Positions 41,958-51,405 are shown, counted from the first letter of the stretch. The stretch is 64,000 bases of DNA from DASYFG01 sp036498565 (GCA_036498565.1 DASYFG010000004.1:434001-498000), one strand, 5' to 3'. Numbers and translations are program-made. The notes: a model not told the origin generated them from the sequence alone.

Positions 41958-44170
41958 GAAATAGCTCCTTCATAAGTTTGCTTTGCATCGGCAACTGGCA
42001 CTGCCAAAACTTGGTCAGCTGTCTTAATCGTCATCGTTTGTTCGTTTGTGACGGTGCCCAATTTTGTCGCTTGTGCACCGGCTAAAGTTTCAAAGGCTGT
42101 CGCTTTATCAGCTGGAACGGAAACCACAAAACGACTTGGTGTTTCCGCAAACAACAATGCAGCTGGGAAATCCGTTGTCAAAGCAACCCCAAAGTTACCC
42201 TTGATCGCTGATTCAGCCACCGCAACCGCCAAACCACCTTCGGCCAAATCATGCGCACTGGCAATGAAATCAGCTTTGATGGCGTCCAACAATAACTTTT
42301 GATTAGCCAATTCCACGGCGTCATCAAAGTTAAACAATTCACCGGCAATGTTGCCCGTTTGCATTTTTTGCAATTCAGAACCGTTGAAGTCGGCGTTTGT
42401 ATCCCCAATGACGTAAACGACGTCACCGGCTTGTTTGAAGGCAATTGTCGTGATGTCTTTGACATCTTCGTGCAAACCAACCAAACCAATCATGGGCGTT
42501 GGGTAAATTGCTTCCCCGTCTGTTTCGTTGTACAGAGATACGTTTCCAGAAATAACCGGCGTGTTCAATTGCTTTGCCAAATCCGTAATACCTGCCACCG
42601 CTTGGTCTAATTCATAATAGACTTCAGGTTTGTCAGGATTACCAAAGTTCAAGCAATCGGTAATGCCAATTGGCAACGCACCAGTTGCCACAACGTTGCG
42701 CGCGGCTTCAGCCAACGCCATTTTCGCACCGTTGTAAGGATCTAAATACAAGTATCGGCCGTTGACATCGGTGGTCATCGCCAAAGCTTTTTTCGTGCCA
42801 CGAATGCGCACGACTGCGGCATCCCCGCCCGGCTTAACGACTGTGTCGGCCCGCACCATTGAATCAAAATGACGGAACAAATCCGCCTTTGAGGCAATTG
42901 TTGGTTGGGCTAATAACTGTTTGAAAGTGACGTTCACATCCGTGATTTTCGGTTGCCATTGTCCGCTCGCCACATTTTGTAAACGTGCAGGAACTGCGGT
43001 TGGCAACTTTTCACTTGGTGCTTTAGTCAATGTTTGAACGTCCAAATCAGCAACCACTTCACCTTGGAATGACAAACGATAACGCCCATCATCAGTTACT
43101 CGACCAATCACCACCGCATCCAAATCATAACTCGCATACAAATCCAAAATGGCTTGTTCATGGCCCTTAGCCACGACCAACAACATGCGTTCTTGCGATT
43201 CAGACAACATCAATTCGTACGGTGTCATATGCGTTTCGCGTTGTGGTACCAAGTCCAAATTCAAGCTCACGCCCATGCCGGCTTTGCCGGCCATTTCAGA
43301 AGAAGATGACACCAAACCAGCTGCCCCCATGTCTTGAATACCAACAATAATGTCAGCGTGATCACGTACGGCTTGCAAAGTCGCGTCCATCACCAACTTT
43401 TCCATGAAAGGATCACCAACTTGCACGGCCGAACGGTTGCTTTCTTCTTCGGTTGAAAATTCAGCGGACGCAAATGTTGCGCCGTGAATACCGTCACGCC
43501 CAGTTTTGGCACCGACGTAGATAATCGCGTTATCGACCCCTTCGGCTTTGCCGACTTGCATCGCATTTTGATCGATCAAACCAACCGCCATCACGTTGAC
43601 CAGCGGGTTACCTTCGTAAGATTTGTCAAAGGCAATTTCACCACCGACCGTTGGAATGCCAATCGCATTGCCATAACCGGCAATACCAGCAATGACGCCG
43701 TCGACCAAAGATTTTGTGTGGTTATTGTCCAATTCCCCAAACCGCAAAGAGTCCAAAACCGCAATCGGTTGCGCACCCATTGAGAAGATATCACGCAAAA
43801 TCCCACCAACACCAGTAGCCGCACCTTCATAAGGTTCAACGGCGGATGGATGGTTGTGACTCTCGGCTTTGAAAACAACGGCTTGGCCATCGCCAATATC
43901 CAAAATGCCAGCCCCTTCACCAGGTCCTTGCAAAACGCGTTCGTTGCTTGACCAGAAGTTACGCAAAATCGGCTTTGATTTCTTATACGACACGTGTTCT
44001 GACCACATCGCGGAGAACAAACCCGCTTCCGTGTAGTTTGGCAAACGGTCTAATTTCGTCACAATCAATTCATATTCCGCGTCCGTCAAACCCCATTCAC
44101 GGTAGATTTTTGTGTCACGGATTTGTTGCGCTGTTGGTTCGCCCAACATTGGATTTTTAACTTCGCTCAT
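41939..44170 (-). CDS. purL: Phosphoribosylformylglycinamidine synthase, large subunit
   Basis: A 743-residue PurL of the small type that works with PurQ and PurS. Visible are NYTEAGLFSAMWSEHVSYKKSKP (ATP-binding start), AESHNHPSAVEPYEGAATGVGG and a C-terminal half with HDLAEGGLAVAVAESAI. It is one nt behind purQ. Confidence 0.97.
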   Translation of the reverse strand: MSEVKNPMLGEPTAQQIRDTKIYREWGLTDAEYELIVTKLDRLPNYTEAGLFSAMWSEHVSYKKSKPILRNFWSSNERVLQGPGEGAGILDIGDGQAVVFKAESHNHPSAVEPYEGAATGVGGILRDIFSMGAQPIAVLDSLRFGELDNNHTKSLVDGVIAGIAGYGNAIGIPTVGGEIAFDKSYEGNPLVNVMAVGLIDQNAMQVGKAEGVDNAIIYVGAKTGRDGIHGATFASAEFSTEEESNRSAVQVGDPFMEKLVMDATLQAVRDHADIIVGIQDMGAAGLVSSSSEMAGKAGMGVSLNLDLVPQRETHMTPYELMLSESQERMLLVVAKGHEQAILDLYASYDLDAVVIGRVTDDGRYRLSFQGEVVADLDVQTLTKAPSEKLPTAVPARLQNVASGQWQPKITDVNVTFKQLLAQPTIASKADLFRHFDSMVRADTVVKPGGDAAVVRIRGTKKALAMTTDVNGRYLYLDPYNGAKMALAEAARNVVATGALPIGITDCLNFGNPDKPEVYYELDQAVAGITDLAKQLNTPVISGNVSLYNETDGEAIYPTPMIGLVGLHEDVKDITTIAFKQAGDVVYVIGDTNADFNGSELQKMQTGNIAGELFNFDDAVELANQKLLLDAIKADFIASAHDLAEGGLAVAVAESAIKGNFGVALTTDFPAALLFAETPSRFVVSVPADKATAFETLAGAQATKLGTVTNEQTMTIKTADQVLAVPVADAKQTYEGAISWLLEN

Positions 44171-44171
44171 T

Positions 44172-44843
44172 TTAACCTACCTTTGCGACTAGCGTTTCCA
44201 CCAAGCTTTTAAAGAAACCTTGGCCGTCTGTGTTGCCCAACAATTCATCAATGGCACGTTCTGGGTGAGGCATCATGCCAAAGACATTGCCTTTTTCATT
44301 CGTGATGCCGGCGATGTTGTCAGCTGAACCGTTGATGTCTTCGTTGTACGTGAAGACTACTTGGTTGTTGTCGTGCAAACTTTGCAACGTCGTGTCATCT
44401 GCGTAAAAGTTCCCTTCACCGTGCGCGACTGGAATTTTGATTTGGGCGTTTTCACCGTAGTTTGATGAGAAAGCCGTGTTACCATTTGCCACGTTCAACA
44501 AAACTTCGTCACAGATAAAACCAGGTTTGGCATTACCACGTAGTTGCCCTGGCAACAAACCAGCTTCCGTCAAAATTTGGAAACCGTTACAAATGCCAAC
44601 CACATATTTGCCTTCATAAGCCGCTTGTGAAACAGCTGACATCACAGGTGAAAAGCGCGCCACCGCACCGGTGCGCAAGTAATCACCGTACGCAAAGCCA
44701 CCCGGCAAGAAAATCGCATCGTACGTGCTCAAATCCGTCGTGTTCGCAGAAATGATATCCGTGCTCACGCCAAATTCATTCAACGCATAATACATGTCAA
44801 AATCACAGTTTGACCCCGGAAAACTAATCACTGCCGCCTTCAT
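44172..44843 (-). CDS. purQ: FGAM synthase glutaminase subunit
   Basis: A 223-residue class I glutamine amidotransferase that feeds ammonia to PurL. The nucleophile lies in VVGICNGFQILTEAGLLPG (Cys near residue 84), and the catalytic His/Glu pair is in MMPHPERAID. The ATG shares one base with the purS stop. Confidence 0.97.
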   Translation of the reverse strand: MKAAVISFPGSNCDFDMYYALNEFGVSTDIISANTTDLSTYDAIFLPGGFAYGDYLRTGAVARFSPVMSAVSQAAYEGKYVVGICNGFQILTEAGLLPGQLRGNAKPGFICDEVLLNVANGNTAFSSNYGENAQIKIPVAHGEGNFYADDTTLQSLHDNNQVVFTYNEDINGSADNIAGITNEKGNVFGMMPHPERAIDELLGNTDGQGFFKSLVETLVAKVG

Positions 44844-45109
44844 TATGCCTCTACCTCGTCTTCCAACAATGACAAATCATAACGGTACGTTTCGGTGTTG
44901 TGGTTAATCAACAACGCTTCAGTAAATGATTTCACTTCCGCTTCGGCCGCATCAACGGTTGCTGCATCCAATTTCACTTCAAAATATTTTCCTTGTGACA
45001 CGGCTTGCACGCCAACATATTCCAAACGGTGCAAAGCTGATTTGATAACTTCCCCTTGTGGGTCCAAAATTGATGGTTTGTAAGTAACATAAATTTTTGC
45101 GAGGTACAT
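44843..45109 (-). CDS. purS: FGAM synthase subunit PurS
   Basis: An 88-residue protein bridging PurL and PurQ. The pattern KIYVTYKPSILDPQGEVIKSALHRLEY is typical. AGGAG lies three to four bases before the spacer of ATG 45109, and the stop shares a base with the purQ start. Confidence 0.96.
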   Translation of the reverse strand: MYLAKIYVTYKPSILDPQGEVIKSALHRLEYVGVQAVSQGKYFEVKLDAATVDAAEAEVKSFTEALLINHNTETYRYDLSLLEDEVEA

Positions 45110-45110
45110 A

Positions 45111-45833
45111 TTATTCTCCTAATTCTGCTCGTAAGCGTGACAAGACAACGTCGTAAACGGCGGTAATATTGCCCGTGCCTTTGCGGAACACATCTTTGTC
45201 TAATGATTCATGTGTGTTTTTGTCGACTAAGCGCATGTTATCCGGCGACAATTCATCTGCCAATAACACCGTGCCATCAGCGGTATAACCGAATTCAACT
45301 TTGAAATCGACTAACGTGATGCCGATTTTGTCAAACAAAGTTTGTAAAGCCTGATTGACGGCCAGCGCTTGGGCGCGGAACGTGTCTAAATCACTTTGAC
45401 TCGCCAAGCCCAACGCCAAAATTTGGCTGTCATTCAAAACTGGATCATCCAACGCATCACTTTTGTAATAAAATTCTTGCACGGTTGGCGTCAGTGGCGT
45501 CATGTTGGCGACGCCGTATTTGGTGACAAACGAACCAGACGCGAAGTTACGCGTAACGACTTCAACTTTGGCCATCGTCAGTTTTTTCACGAGTGCATCG
45601 GTGTCAGATAAGGCCACCACGAAATGATTGTCAATGCCTTGACGCGTCAAATACTGAAACAACGCGCCGGAAATGGCGTTGGTGTAAAAAGCTTTGTTTT
45701 CAATCGCTTCTTTTTTCTTGCCATTCAAAGCTGTGGCCTGATCCAAATTATGCACCCAAACCAACGTCGGATCATCTGTTTCGTACAAAGATTTAGCTTT
45801 GCCCGTGGTGATTAATGCGCGTTTTTCAACCAT
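45111..45833 (-). CDS. purC: SAICAR synthetase
   Basis: A 240-residue enzyme joining aspartate to CAIR. GKAKSLYETDD at the start, ARNFASGS-like VVTRNFASGSFVTKYG and LVDFKVEFGYTADG are visible. I start at ATG 45833, eight nt after GGAG and overlapping purK by 8 nt. The upstream in-frame TTG has no support. Confidence 0.96.
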   Translation of the reverse strand: MVEKRALITTGKAKSLYETDDPTLVWVHNLDQATALNGKKKEAIENKAFYTNAISGALFQYLTRQGIDNHFVVALSDTDALVKKLTMAKVEVVTRNFASGSFVTKYGVANMTPLTPTVQEFYYKSDALDDPVLNDSQILALGLASQSDLDTFRAQALAVNQALQTLFDKIGITLVDFKVEFGYTADGTVLLADELSPDNMRLVDKNTHESLDKDVFRKGTGNITAVYDVVLSRLRAELGE

Positions 45834-46947
45834 GTTGCGTGCTCCATTTTTGTAAATTTTCAATCGCAGTTTCGCCCAAAACAGTGATGTGTCCCATTTT
45901 TCGGCCCGGTTTCATCTTAACTTTGCCGTAATCATGAAAATGCCAATCGCTTTGTGCAACCAACGCTTCGCGCGCGGCTTGTAAGTCATCCCCTAGCAAA
46001 TTCAACATCAGCGCCGGTTGCTCTTGCGTAATTTTGGGAATTGGCAAGCCCGTAATACTACGCACATGCCCTTCAAATTGCGACACGTTGGTCGCCTCAA
46101 TCGTGTAATGACCCGAATTGTGCGGCCGTGGCGCCAGTTCATTGACATAGACGTTGTCCGCCGTCACAAACATTTCGACCCCCAACACACCGCGTAATTG
46201 CAAACCATTGGCAATTTTAGTCGCGATATCTGCAATCTGAGCTTGCAAATCAGCATTTAAACGCGCTGGTGCATACGATGTTTTCAAAATATGATCGGCA
46301 TGCACATTTTCCGCAACCGGCCAAAAATGAACTTGATCAGCGCCATCGCGCGTAACCATCACGCTCACTTCTCGCTCAAAAACAATTCGCTTTTCTAGAA
46401 TAAAGACGCTGCTTGCATCGCCAGGCCAATGCGCGCTTAACTGCGCCACATCGTCCGCCGAATTGACGTCCCATTGCCCATGGCCGTCGTAACCGCCACT
46501 AACCGTCTTCAAAATTGCTGGCAAACCAACCGTTTCAACCGCTTTTCCAAAGGTTTCAACTGACGTTACTTCAGCAAAATCAGTCACCGACACGCCTTGT
46601 TCGCGGATAAAAGTTTTTTCGCGCAAGCGATTACTCGTGATTTCTAGTAACAACAAACCTTGCGGCAACAAAGTCAAATGTTCAACCGTCGCTAAAGCCA
46701 CACGATCAACATTTTCAAATTCATAAGTGATCACGTCAGATTCAGTGGCTAATTTTTCTAGCGCGGCCGCATCGTCGTAGGGTGCGATAATTTGAAAATC
46801 CGCGACTTGACCAGCCGGTGAATTTTCGGCTGGGTCCAACACGCCCACGCGATACCCCATTGGTTTGGCTGCCAAAGTAATCATTCGCCCCAACTGACCA
46901 CCGCCGACGATGCCAATTGTTGCTGGTGGCAAAATTACGTTAGTCAT
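45826..46947 (-). CDS. purK: N5-carboxyaminoimidazole ribonucleotide synthase
   Basis: A 373-residue ATP-grasp enzyme. GIVGGGQLGRMITLAAKPMGY at residues 12-32 and the NELAPRPHNSGHYTIEA block are diagnostic. It overlaps purE by 8 nt and purC by 8 nt. Confidence 0.97.
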   Translation of the reverse strand: MTNVILPPATIGIVGGGQLGRMITLAAKPMGYRVGVLDPAENSPAGQVADFQIIAPYDDAAALEKLATESDVITYEFENVDRVALATVEHLTLLPQGLLLLEITSNRLREKTFIREQGVSVTDFAEVTSVETFGKAVETVGLPAILKTVSGGYDGHGQWDVNSADDVAQLSAHWPGDASSVFILEKRIVFEREVSVMVTRDGADQVHFWPVAENVHADHILKTSYAPARLNADLQAQIADIATKIANGLQLRGVLGVEMFVTADNVYVNELAPRPHNSGHYTIEATNVSQFEGHVRSITGLPIPKITQEQPALMLNLLGDDLQAAREALVAQSDWHFHDYGKVKMKPGRKMGHITVLGETAIENLQKWSTQHG

Positions 46948-47428
46948 CTAATTGCGCCTCGCTTTCGATTGCTGCTTGTGTTTGTTTGGCACGAAAATCG
47001 GCTAATTTTTCGGCGATTTGTGCATCTTGTAAGGCCAAAATTTGCCCAGCGAGTAAGCCAGCATTTTTTGCGCCCGCTTCGCCAATCGCAACCGTTGCAA
47101 CAGGCACGCCGGCCGGCATTTGCACGATGCTTAACAATGAATCCATGCCGTTTAAGGCGCGCGATTTAACCGGTACACCAATCACGGGCACCAAGGTGTT
47201 GGCAGCCAGCATTCCTGGCAAATGCGCCGCCCCACCGGCGCCGGCGATAATCACTTGAATGCCTTTATCCGCCGCTTCAACTGCAAATGTTTGCAATTGT
47301 CCTGGCATGCGGTGTGCTGAAATAACGTGTTTTTCAACGTCAATGCCTAATTGCGTTAACTGCGCTACCGTTAATTTCATCGTGTCCCAGTCTGAAATCG
47401 ATCCCATTACCACTGCTACTCGTGCCAT
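46940..47428 (-). CDS. purE: N5-CAIR mutase
   Basis: A 162-residue class I PurE. VMGSISDWDTMK, ISAHRMP and AGGAAHLPGMLAANT are the family motifs. I use ATG 47428, six nt after GGAG. The ATG four codons earlier has no ribosome-binding site. It is the first gene of the pur operon, behind the PurR-box cluster. Confidence 0.97.
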   Translation of the reverse strand: MARVAVVMGSISDWDTMKLTVAQLTQLGIDVEKHVISAHRMPGQLQTFAVEAADKGIQVIIAGAGGAAHLPGMLAANTLVPVIGVPVKSRALNGMDSLLSIVQMPAGVPVATVAIGEAGAKNAGLLAGQILALQDAQIAEKLADFRAKQTQAAIESEAQLDD

Positions 47429-47480
47429 GCTTTGCTCCATTTCGCTTACTTTATGTTTAGTATAAGCGACGATTCGCGCT

Positions 47481-47606
47481 ATATTTCGGTTAAATTATAA
47501 ATATTTTCTCACTTTGAACATTATCGTTCGTTATAACCGAACGATAGCACCACAAAACCAACAAATAACGAATGTTCCGATTTTGCTGACGTCATTTACG
47601 AACAAT
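47481..47606. promoter_or_regulatory. PurR-box cluster and promoter region of the pur operon
   Basis: At least three sites match the PurBox AWWWCCGAACWWT with one mismatch: ATAACCGAACGAT (47533-47545, plus), the complement of AATGTTCCGATTT (47571-47583) and ATTTACGAACAAT (47594-47606). Weaker ones are at 47523-47535 and 47481-47495. A TATAAT for purE lies at 47494-47499 (minus). The layout implies PurR/PRPP-type control of purE and the genes behind it. Confidence 0.75.
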
Positions 47607-47636
47607 AAAAAAGGACAAGGGTCGTCCCTTGTCCTT
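47606..47636 (-). terminator. Intrinsic terminator after purA
   Basis: AAGGACAAGGG-TCG... pairs perfectly with TCCCTTGTCCTT around a three-base loop, with a T run on the minus strand. Confidence 0.92.
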
Positions 47637-47644
47637 CAATTTAT

Positions 47645-48928
47645 TTAATTCCAAACTTCTTGCAACAAGTGTGTTTGTTCAGGCTTTGGCCCAACGGCAA
47701 AACTCAACAATTCCACTTCCAACAATTCACTCACACGCTTCAAGTAATTTTGCGCATTCACTGGCAAATCACTCAACTTTTGCGCGTCAGTAATGTCTTC
47801 TGCCCAACCCGGCAAAGTTTCATAAACCACTTCCAACTTGTCGTAATCGCGGTGGTTGGCTGGGAAATAATTGATAATGTCGTCACCCAAACGATAAGCG
47901 ACCGCAATTTTCAATTCTGTCAAACCAGACAACACATCCAAACTGTTAACGGCCAACTTCGTCAAACCAGAAACTTGGACTGCGTGACGCAAAGCCACCG
48001 CATCCAACCAACCAATCCGACGTGGACGCTTGGTGACCACACCGTATTCATGGCCAACTTCACGAATTTGATCTGCAACATCGTCAAACAATTCGGTTGG
48101 GAAAGGCCCAGCACCAACACGTGACGTGTAAGCTTTAATGACACCCACAACGTCTTGAATTTGGTTTGGTCCAACACCAGCACCGTTCATGACCCCACCG
48201 GCCGTTGGGTTAGAAGATGTGACAAACGGATACGTCCCATGATCAACGTCTAACATCACGCCTTGCGCCCCTTCAAAGACCACGCGCTTGCGGTCTTTCA
48301 TCAAGCCACCCAACAAGTACGCAGTGTCTACCACATATGGCTTCAAACGTTCGCCAAAGGCAACATATTGCGCGTAGATTGTGTCGTAATCTAACGCTTC
48401 TTCGCCATACAATTTTGTCAATTGCGCGTTTTTAAATGGCAAATATTCTTTCAACAATTCGGCAAAAATTTCTGGTTCAATCAAATCCGCAATGCGAATT
48501 CCTGTCCGAGAAATTTTATCCGTATACGCTGGTCCAATCCCTTTTTTGGTGGTACCGATACGGTTGTTAGAGGCATCTTCGCTAGCTTTGTCCAACGCGA
48601 TGTGATAAGGCATAATCACGTGAGCGCGATCAGAAATGCGCAAACCATCAATGCTGATGCCACGACTTTGTACGCTGTCAATTTCTGACAACAAAGCTTC
48701 TGGGTTAATCACAACCCCGTTTCCCAAAATCGCCAACTGGCCTTCGGTCAAAATACCGGAAGGCAAAGCTGACAGTTCAAACTTTTCTTCACCGTGATAA
48801 ATCGTGTGACCCGCGTTGTTCCCCCCTTGATAACGAACAATCGCATCTGCTTGGCGCGCAAAGAAATCGACAATCTTGCCTTTTCCTTCGTCACCCCACT
48901 GACTACCAACTACAATTACGCCTGACAT
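47645..48928 (-). CDS. purA: Adenylosuccinate synthetase
   Basis: A 427-residue GTP-dependent enzyme, IMP plus aspartate to adenylosuccinate. The N-terminal VVGSQWGDEGKGKIVD (phosphate loop) and GIGPAYTDKISRTGIR are diagnostic. ATG 48928 follows AGGAAG. It has its own promoter and terminator, so it is expressed apart from the pur operon even though it is adjacent. Confidence 0.98.
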   Translation of the reverse strand: MSGVIVVGSQWGDEGKGKIVDFFARQADAIVRYQGGNNAGHTIYHGEEKFELSALPSGILTEGQLAILGNGVVINPEALLSEIDSVQSRGISIDGLRISDRAHVIMPYHIALDKASEDASNNRIGTTKKGIGPAYTDKISRTGIRIADLIEPEIFAELLKEYLPFKNAQLTKLYGEEALDYDTIYAQYVAFGERLKPYVVDTAYLLGGLMKDRKRVVFEGAQGVMLDVDHGTYPFVTSSNPTAGGVMNGAGVGPNQIQDVVGVIKAYTSRVGAGPFPTELFDDVADQIREVGHEYGVVTKRPRRIGWLDAVALRHAVQVSGLTKLAVNSLDVLSGLTELKIAVAYRLGDDIINYFPANHRDYDKLEVVYETLPGWAEDITDAQKLSDLPVNAQNYLKRVSELLEVELLSFAVGPKPEQTHLLQEVWN

Positions 48929-49002
48929 GTGTTTACTTCCTATTCATTTCAGATTAGTGGCAAAACACGAACATTATTTCCTAGAACGCCTTTTACTTAC
49001 AC

Positions 49003-49031
49003 AGTATACAGTAAATCAGCGTCTTTGTCAC
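49003..49031 (-). promoter_or_regulatory. purA promoter
   Basis: GTGACA (49026-49031) and TATACT (49003-49008) are 17 nt apart. A weak PurBox-like AAACACGAACATT (two mismatches, 48963-48975) lies in the leader. Confidence 0.75.
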
Positions 49032-49056
49032 ATAAATTTGAAAAATTTTCCGAAAT

Positions 49057-49088
49057 AAAACCCGCATTGCAGCTGCAATACGGGTTTT
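49057..49088 (-). terminator. Intrinsic terminator after frr
   Basis: AAACCCGC-ATTGCAGCTGCAAT-ACGGGTTT is almost fully palindromic and followed by T on the minus strand. Confidence 0.85.
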
Positions 49089-49093
49089 TGAAC

Positions 49094-49639
49094 TTAAATT
49101 TCAAGTAATTCTTTTTCTTTTTCTGCCGTTAAACCATCAATCCCCTTGATGTTTTCGTCAGTAATTTTTTGAGCTTGTTCTTCTGCTTTGCGCTTGTCAT
49201 CTTCAGTCAAATCTTCTGACTTTTTGATGGCATCCATCACATCACGACGAATGTTACGCACGGCAACCTTGGCTTTTTCACCTTCAGCCTTCACGTCTTT
49301 GGCCAATTCCTTACGACGATCTTCGGTCAATTGTGGAATCACCAAACGCACCACGTTTCCATCAGAAGTTGGATTTAAACCCAAATCTGACACCATAATT
49401 GCTTGGATAATGCCATCCAAAGCCGTCTTATCAAATGGTGTGATCAACAAGACACGCGCTTCTGGCGTTGTCACTGAAGCCAATTGGTTCACGGGTGTTG
49501 GCACACCATAATAATCAACTTCCACACGGTTCAACAAATTTGGATTTGCACGTCCGGCGCGGATACTAGCCAATTCACGTTGCAATGCATCTTGTGCTTT
49601 TTGCATCCGTTCTTTGGCAGTTGTAAAATCAAAAGCCAT
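49094..49639 (-). CDS. frr: Ribosome recycling factor
   Basis: A 181-residue factor that splits post-termination ribosomes with EF-G. The family blocks LASIRAGRANPNLLNRVEVDYYGVPTP and VVRLVIPQLTEDRRKELAKDVK are visible. ATG 49639 lies one base after the pyrH stop, with AAGGA eight nt upstream. Confidence 0.97.
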   Translation of the reverse strand: MAFDFTTAKERMQKAQDALQRELASIRAGRANPNLLNRVEVDYYGVPTPVNQLASVTTPEARVLLITPFDKTALDGIIQAIMVSDLGLNPTSDGNVVRLVIPQLTEDRRKELAKDVKAEGEKAKVAVRNIRRDVMDAIKKSEDLTEDDKRKAEEQAQKITDENIKGIDGLTAEKEKELLEI

Positions 49640-49640
49640 G

Positions 49641-50369
49641 TTAGTTGTCCTTTCCTTTAACGGTTGTTCCGATGTTTTCACCCAAAACAACTCGCTTAAT
49701 GTTACCTGGTGTGTTCATGTTAAAGACCACCACTGGCATGTCGTTATCCATTGACAAAGAACTTGCCGTCGTGTCCATGATTTTCAAACCACGTTGCAAC
49801 ACGTCCAAGTGTGTCAATTCTTCAAACTTCACAGCCGCCGCATTTTTACGCGGATCAGAATCGTACACGCCATCAACCCCGTTTTTACCCATCAAAATGG
49901 CATCCGCATTGATTTCATTAGCACGCAAAGCCGCCGTTGTGTCGGTTGAGAAGTACGGTGAACCAGTACCCGCCGCAAAAATCACGATCCGATCCTTTTC
50001 CAAATGACGAATGGCCCGTCCACGGATATAAGGTTCGGCAATTTGACGCATTTCAATGGCTGTTTGCACACGTGTGTCAACGCCGGCGCGTTCCAAAGCG
50101 TCTTGCAAAACCAACGCATTCATCGTTGTTCCCAACATTCCCGTGTAGTCCGCGCGTGAACGTTCCATTCCTACGGCTGCCGCAGGTTCGCCGCGCCACA
50201 AGTTACCGCCACCGACAACAATTCCAATTTCAACGCCCAAATCATGCACGTCTTTTAATTCTTCAGCAATTGTTTTAACCACATCCAAATCAATTCCTTG
50301 GCCCTTGTCACCTGCCAAAGCTTCACCAGATAATTTCATCAAAACACGCTTATATTTTACATCTGACAT
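49641..50369 (-). CDS. pyrH: UMP kinase
   Basis: A 242-residue amino-acid-kinase-fold enzyme making UDP. KLSGEALAG at the N-terminus, IVVGGGNLWRG, and DTTAALRANEINADAILMGKNGVDGVYDSDP are diagnostic. ATG 50369 follows GGAGAC. A terminator-like hairpin separates it from tsf. Confidence 0.97.
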   Translation of the reverse strand: MSDVKYKRVLMKLSGEALAGDKGQGIDLDVVKTIAEELKDVHDLGVEIGIVVGGGNLWRGEPAAAVGMERSRADYTGMLGTTMNALVLQDALERAGVDTRVQTAIEMRQIAEPYIRGRAIRHLEKDRIVIFAAGTGSPYFSTDTTAALRANEINADAILMGKNGVDGVYDSDPRKNAAAVKFEELTHLDVLQRGLKIMDTTASSLSMDNDMPVVVFNMNTPGNIKRVVLGENIGTTVKGKDN

Positions 50370-50396
50370 TTTTGTCTCCAATCTATTGGTACCTAT

Positions 50397-50423
50397 AAAA
50401 AAAGGCGCCAGCGCGCACTTTTT
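50397..50423 (-). terminator. Terminator-like hairpin between tsf and pyrH
   Basis: AAAAAG-T-GCGC/GCGC-C-TTTTTT stem and T run on the minus strand. It probably lowers transcription into pyrH-frr. Confidence 0.75.
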
Positions 50424-50430
50424 CAATTAA

Positions 50431-51318
50431 TTAGGCGTTCAATTGCTTAGCAACTTCTTCAGCCAAGTCTGTAACTTGCTTTTCGATACCTTCACCAACT
50501 TGGAAGCGCACGAATGACAACACTTTTCCACCCTTGGCAGCAACATATGCACCAACAGTTTCTTTACCGTCACCCTTAACAAACGCTTGGTCTACCAATG
50601 AAATTTCAGCCTTAAACTTGTTGATACGTCCTTCAACCATCTTTTCTTTGATGTTTTCAGGCTTACCAGCCAAGTCTTCAGAAGCCATTTGAACTGACTT
50701 TTCGTGTTCCAAAACTTCTGAAGGAATTTCATCAGCTGATGTGTATTGTGGAGCAATAGCTGCTGCGTGCATTGCAACATCCTTAGCAACTTCTTCGTTT
50801 GCACCTTCCAACAAGGCCAAAACTGAGATTGAACCACCGGCGTGTGTGTAAGCACCCAATGATTGACCAGCAGTCTTTGTCACGATTGCAAAACGACGCA
50901 AAGTGATCTTTTCACCTGTCACTTGTGTTGTACGGATGATTTCGTCACCCAATGTACCTTCACCAAATGGCAAAGCCAAAGCAGCATCAACATCAGCAGG
51001 TTCTCCAGCCAAAATTGTTGTCGCTGCGTTTTGCAACAAAGCGTTAAATTCAGCGTTTCCAGCCACGAAGTCTGTTTCTGAGTTCAATTCAACAACAACG
51101 GCCTTGTCGCCGTCAACTGTCACGAAAGTCAAACCTTCAGCTGTCACACGGTCGCCCTTCTTAGCGGCCTTAGCCATTCCCTTTTCACGCAAAATGTCGA
51201 CGGCCTTTTCTTGGTTACCTTCAGCTTCAACCAAAGCCTTCTTAGCGTCCATCATTCCGACACCTGTCAATTCGCGCAATTCTTTTACTTGTGCGGCTGA
51301 AATTTTTACGTCTGCCAT
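50431..51318 (-). CDS. tsf: Elongation factor Ts
   Basis: A 295-residue nucleotide exchange factor for EF-Tu. VKELRELTGVGMMDAKKALVEAEG at the start and ETDFVAGNAEF are diagnostic. I use ATG 51318, seven nt after AAGGAG. The ATG two codons upstream lies one base from that site. Codon use is strongly biased (GCA, GTT, AAG), as expected for high expression. Confidence 0.97.
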   Translation of the reverse strand: MADVKISAAQVKELRELTGVGMMDAKKALVEAEGNQEKAVDILREKGMAKAAKKGDRVTAEGLTFVTVDGDKAVVVELNSETDFVAGNAEFNALLQNAATTILAGEPADVDAALALPFGEGTLGDEIIRTTQVTGEKITLRRFAIVTKTAGQSLGAYTHAGGSISVLALLEGANEEVAKDVAMHAAAIAPQYTSADEIPSEVLEHEKSVQMASEDLAGKPENIKEKMVEGRINKFKAEISLVDQAFVKGDGKETVGAYVAAKGGKVLSFVRFQVGEGIEKQVTDLAEEVAKQLNA

Positions 51319-51362
51319 TTTCATGCTCCTTAGATTTAAATATAAACGTGTTTCAAAAAATG

Positions 51363-51405
51363 TAAAAAACCGTCCCACGCCCCAAACAGGTCCGCGTGGG
51401 ACGGT
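51363..51405 (-). terminator. Strong hairpin terminator between rpsB and tsf
   Basis: A perfect 12-bp stem ACCGTCCCACGC/GCGTGGGACGGT with a 13-base loop and TTTTTT on the minus strand. It would set a high rpsB to tsf ratio by partial termination, unless tsf has its own promoter, which I do not see. Confidence 0.85.
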
